Program-made: the position numbers and the translations under genes | Shown here: positions 61,063 through 64,000 of the stretch, piece after piece | How the letters are laid out: every line of letters starts with the position of its first letter | How positions within the stretch are numbered: position 1 is the stretch's first letter | From: JAMXLO01 sp964427005 | GTDB lineage: Bacteria > Pseudomonadota > Alphaproteobacteria > Acetobacterales > Acetobacteraceae | Direction: 5' to 3' | DNA length: 64,000 bases | Assembly (NCBI GenBank): GCA_964427005.1 | Contig: CAYRTL010000003.1 | Span: 1-64,000, forward strand | The notes under the pieces: generated by a model | Databases searched by the model: none | Seen by the model: only the letters and a program-made list of their open reading frames with translations | What the model was told of the DNA's origin: nothing

Positions 61063-62421
61063 ATGGCGAGCCGTCCGGCCGATCCGGCCAGACTTGCAAC
61101 GGCACTGAAGCACTTCGAGGCCGATCAGTTTGCCGAGGCGCGGGATGTATGCCGCAAGATCTTAACGTCGCATCCCGACGACTTCTGGGCGCTCCGTCTG
61201 CTTGGGGTTGTACTTACGAAACAAAAGGAGTACGAGCAGGCCGCGCAGTACCTGCGGGCGGCATTGGCCGCGGGAACATCGGATGAGACTACCGCCATGT
61301 CTACGATGGTTGATCTCGCGACAGCACTAGCCGCGCAGCGAGAATTCGGTGCCGCACTCGAATGGTGTCAATTGGCGCTAACCCGCAGACCAGATGATGT
61401 CACTGCGCTGCACAACTGCGCGAACGCGCTGGTTGCATTGAATCGTCACGGCGAGGCACTCGCGCAATATCGCCGCGCGCGAGCGATCGACCCGGAATCA
61501 GTCCAACTGGAGTTCAATGAGGGTTTGGCATTGCTGGCTCTGGGTGACTGGCGGGCCGGTTGGATGCAGTATGAGTCTCGCTTGTCTATGCCGGATTTTT
61601 TCCATCTCGACGATCATCCTCATGCGCTGCCTCGCTGGCGCGGCGACACGGACATTCGCGGCAAGACTCTCCTCCTGCAGGCGGAGCAGGGCCTGGGAGA
61701 CACGTTGCAGTTCATTCGTTACGCGCCTTTGCTGACCGAGTGTGGCGCGCGCGTCGTGGTTCGGGTGCAGCCGCCTCTCGGAAAACTGCTGGTTGACCTG
61801 CCAAATGTCTACAGAGTGACCACTTTCTTTGACGAGCCAAATGCCGTGGACATGCAGTGCCTAATGATGAGTCTGCCCGCCATCTTCGGCACAACACTTG
61901 AGACTGTTCCCGCACAAGTGCCCTATCTTCGCGTCCCACCGGGCTTTTTAATGCTCTGGCAAGCCCTGTTGGGACCGCCTAAACGCAAGCGAGTCGGTAT
62001 CGCGTGGTCAGGTAGGCAGCACATCCCGCTCCGGTCGATGCCGATCGCCAAACTGGCTCCGCTACTAACCCGGAGTGATCTTGAATTCCACAGCCTGCAG
62101 AAGGAAATCCCAGACGAGGATCGTGTCTGGCTTGCCGCGAACCCGGTGGTGGTGGATCACAGCACTGAACTGAAGGACTTCGCAGATACGGCGGCGCTCA
62201 CGTCGCTAATGGATTTGGTGATCACGATAGATACCTCAGTGGCCCATCTCGCCGGTGCGCTTGCGCTGCCTACGTGGATACTGCTGTCATTCAGCGCCGA
62301 CTCGAGATGGCTGATCGACCGCAGGGATACCCCGTGGTACCCGACGGCGCGTCTGTTCCGCCAGAAGCGACTCAAGGACTGGGATGATGTCGTGAGAGAG
62401 GTGCTGCTGGCCTTGCCCTAG
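61063..62421 (+). CDS. TPR protein with glycosyltransferase-like (GT9/heptosyl-like) C-terminal domain
   Basis: A 452-aa protein. The N-terminal TPR region (about 5-150: ALKHFEADQFAEARDVCRKI, LRLLGVVLTKQKEYEQAAQY, ALAQYRRARAIDPES) is followed by a domain with GKTLLLQAEQGLGDTLQFIRYA, RVGIAWSGRQ and the ending VITIDTSVAHLAGALALPTW, which is the GT9-like ADP-heptose-type pattern. A known type of TPR-GT protein in alphaproteobacteria. It is 69 bases from the HpcH gene (divergent) and overlaps hpnH at the stops (CTAG, 62418-62421). Acceptor unknown. Confidence 0.8.
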   Translation: MASRPADPARLATALKHFEADQFAEARDVCRKILTSHPDDFWALRLLGVVLTKQKEYEQAAQYLRAALAAGTSDETTAMSTMVDLATALAAQREFGAALEWCQLALTRRPDDVTALHNCANALVALNRHGEALAQYRRARAIDPESVQLEFNEGLALLALGDWRAGWMQYESRLSMPDFFHLDDHPHALPRWRGDTDIRGKTLLLQAEQGLGDTLQFIRYAPLLTECGARVVVRVQPPLGKLLVDLPNVYRVTTFFDEPNAVDMQCLMMSLPAIFGTTLETVPAQVPYLRVPPGFLMLWQALLGPPKRKRVGIAWSGRQHIPLRSMPIAKLAPLLTRSDLEFHSLQKEIPDEDRVWLAANPVVVDHSTELKDFADTAALTSLMDLVITIDTSVAHLAGALALPTWILLSFSADSRWLIDRRDTPWYPTARLFRQKRLKDWDDVVREVLLALP

Positions 62422-63557
62422 TCTGCCTCGATTACCTCGTCCTGCCGACGCGCCGTGATCCGTGCCATTGCTTGCTCGACATGTGCGCTGAACACGAATT
62501 CGGCCGGGCGCTGATTCGCAAGCGGGATATCGGGCGCCATTGGGCCGTCGGTACGGATACCACGCAGCGCCTGGCTTGCAGCCTTCCATGGTCGCCGTAT
62601 CGTCTCAGTGACCGCGGTCGCCTCGTAGCCGGAGTGCACCATGCAGTCGGCGCACTTCTCATAGTTGCCGGTGCCGTAGCGATCCCAGTCCGTCTCCTCC
62701 ATCAGCTCCTTGAAGGTCTTGGCGTAGCCCTCGCCGAGCAGATAGCAGGGCCGTTGCCAGCCGAAGTAGGTACGGGTCGGATTGCCCCAAGGCGTGCAAT
62801 GGAACGTCTGGTTGCCGGCGAGGAAATCCAGGAACATGGACGACTGGTTGAAGGACCATTTCTTCTTGCCCTGTCGGGCGAAGATGCCGCGGAATAGCTC
62901 CTTGGTCTTGCGGCGGTTCAGGAAGTGCTGCTGGTCGGGGGCTCGTTCGTAGGCATACCCAGGCGAGACAGAAATGCCATCTACTCCCATCGCCATCACA
63001 TCATCGAAGAACGACGCGACGCGCTCTGGTTTTGCGGTGTCGAACAGTGTGCAGTTGATGATGGTGCGGAAGCCGCGCGCTTTCGCCGCGGCGATTGCCG
63101 CCACCGCGCGGTCATATACCCCGTCCTGACAGACAGAAATGTCATGCTCCTCGCGCGAGCCGTCCAGATGGACCGACCACGAGAACCATTTGCTCGGCTG
63201 GAACAGATGCATCTTCTTTTCCAGCAGGAGCGCGTTGGTGCACACGATCACGAACTTCTTGCGGGCGATGGCGCCTTCCACGATCTGCTCGATCTCGCGA
63301 TGCAGCAGCGGCTCGCCACCGGCAATCACCACGACCGGCGCGCCGCACTCGTCGATCGCCTCCATGCACTCGGCGACCGACAGGCGCTGGTTCAGGATTT
63401 CAGCTGGATAGTCAATCTTGCCGCAGCCGGCGCATGCCAGATTGCAACGGAACAGCGGCTCCAGCATCAGCACCAGGGGGTAGCGCTTACGCCCCAGCAA
63501 ATGCTGCTTGAGGACATAGGCGCCGACACGCAGCGCTTGGTTCAATGGCACAGCCAT
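62418..63557 (-). CDS. hpnH: Adenosyl-hopene transferase HpnH (radical SAM)
   Basis: A 379-aa radical SAM enzyme that joins the 5'-deoxyadenosyl group to diploptene, the first step of extended (C35) hopanoids. The iron-sulfur site is RCNLACAGCGKIDYP (CxxxCxxC, about 33-40), followed by GGEPLLHREI and a C-terminal cysteine region (HCTPWGNPTRT, CADCMVHSGYE). SD AGAGGA precedes ATG 63557, only 12 bases after ispH. Coupling with ispH links hopanoid and isoprenoid supply. Confidence 0.95.
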   Translation of the reverse strand: MAVPLNQALRVGAYVLKQHLLGRKRYPLVLMLEPLFRCNLACAGCGKIDYPAEILNQRLSVAECMEAIDECGAPVVVIAGGEPLLHREIEQIVEGAIARKKFVIVCTNALLLEKKMHLFQPSKWFSWSVHLDGSREEHDISVCQDGVYDRAVAAIAAAKARGFRTIINCTLFDTAKPERVASFFDDVMAMGVDGISVSPGYAYERAPDQQHFLNRRKTKELFRGIFARQGKKKWSFNQSSMFLDFLAGNQTFHCTPWGNPTRTYFGWQRPCYLLGEGYAKTFKELMEETDWDRYGTGNYEKCADCMVHSGYEATAVTETIRRPWKAASQALRGIRTDGPMAPDIPLANQRPAEFVFSAHVEQAMARITARRQDEVIEAD

Positions 63558-63569
63558 GGGCTGAATCCT

Positions 63570-64000
63570 CTAAGTGTCGGCCAACTCTTTCGGGAACCGG
63601 AAGCGAACGTCTTCCGCGACCCCCGAAAGGGTTGAAATGTCCAGCTCGCCGAATTGGCGTAGCCCCTCCAGGACGCCCTGCACGAGCATCTCGGGCGCCG
63701 ATGCGCCGGCAGTCACGCCGACGGAGCTGACGCCGGAGAACCACTCGGCACGCAGTGCGTCTGCGTCGTCGACCAAATAGGACGGTTTCCCCAACTCTTC
63801 CCCTATTTCCCGCAACCGATTCGAATTTGAACTGTTCCGGGAGCCCACAACTAAGATCATGTCGACTTCGCCGGCCAGATCACGGACGGCTTGTTGCCGA
63901 TTCTGGGTCGCATAGCAGATGTCGCGTACGTCCGGCCCCACGATGGTCGGGAACCGAGCCTTCAGAGCTGCGATGATGCCGCGGGTATCATCAACCGACA
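63570..64000 (-). CDS. ispH: 4-hydroxy-3-methylbut-2-enyl diphosphate reductase, C-terminal part
   Basis: The last 143 residues of IspH; the gene continues past the window end. It makes IPP and DMAPP in the MEP pathway. Visible: TIVGPDVRDICYATQNRQQA, ILVVGSRNSSNSNRL and VGVTAGASAPE, with the C-terminal cysteine-cluster partners upstream of the window edge not covered. The stop lies 12 bases ahead of hpnH. Confidence 0.93.
   Translation of the reverse strand, partial: SVDDTRGIIAALKARFPTIVGPDVRDICYATQNRQQAVRDLAGEVDMILVVGSRNSSNSNRLREIGEELGKPSYLVDDADALRAEWFSGVSSVGVTAGASAPEMLVQGVLEGLRQFGELDISTLSGVAEDVRFRFPKELADT

Noticed and set aside
1..64000. CRISPR arrays and tRNA/rRNA genes
   Set aside because: No regularly spaced direct repeats and no cloverleaf-like sequence with T-loop motif noticed by reading; a covariance-model scan would settle it.

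Overview
The window is GC-rich chromosomal DNA from what looks like an alphaproteobacterium of the Rhodospirillales/Acetobacteraceae type. The inference rests on gene content: the rimP-nusA-YlxR-infB-rbfA operon, an ispH-hpnH hopanoid pair, a zinc-ribbon/ftsE/ftsX/YdcF/plsC block, a DUF2125 protein, a short-loop (CIO-type) cytochrome bd oxidase, and alphaproteobacterial-style palindromes. There is no rRNA, no tRNA that I can see, no integrase, no transposase and no CRISPR array.

Layout. 0.1-5 kb: a small membrane protein, a fused CydDC-like ABC exporter interrupted by an assembly gap that appears to be spurious, and an enoyl-CoA hydratase. 5-28 kb: a large block of envelope genes. It holds a fused MlaF-MlaE-like ABC transporter with a membrane-anchored partner, a TPR protein and a mitofilin-like coiled-coil protein; two DUF6524-type membrane proteins; an RND permease with adaptor; two PstS-like periplasmic proteins; four paralogous secreted proteins that seem to combine a new two-cysteine domain, a SHOCT-like helix and a DUF2061-like membrane tail; and two 97-aa glycine-rich membrane proteins. 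Six protein families occur two or four times here, which suggests a single, undescribed cell-envelope system. 28-31.6 kb: zinc-ribbon protein, FtsEX, a DUF218 protein and a lysophosphatidate acyltransferase. 32-36 kb: DUF2125 protein, a small ACT-like protein and cydAB. 35.8-41.3 kb (minus strand): gloB, a GST, a cupin and a peptide-type ABC importer without its binding protein. 41.4-42.1 kb: a methyltransferase. 42-48 kb: the translation/transcription operon, with a terminator-like hairpin just before rimP. 48.4-61 kb: a catabolic region (Ldh-type dehydrogenase, molybdenum hydroxylase subunit, TPP enzyme, FAD hydroxylase, luciferase-like oxidoreductase, threonine aldolase, TrmO, acyl-CoA dehydrogenase, MaoC hydratase, HpcH aldolase). 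61-64 kb: a TPR/glycosyltransferase-like protein, hpnH and the 3' part of ispH.

How the genes may work together. The 5-28 kb block carries two energised transport modules (ABC and RND) surrounded by secreted or single-span proteins of unknown function, many translationally coupled (ATGA or TGATG overlaps). It lacks an MCE protein, an outer-membrane TolC-like channel and PstCAB, so the standard Mla, tripartite efflux and phosphate-uptake readings are incomplete. The catabolic block at 48-61 kb has the mixture expected for aromatic or heterocyclic acid degradation through CoA thioesters, but its substrate cannot be read from the sequence.
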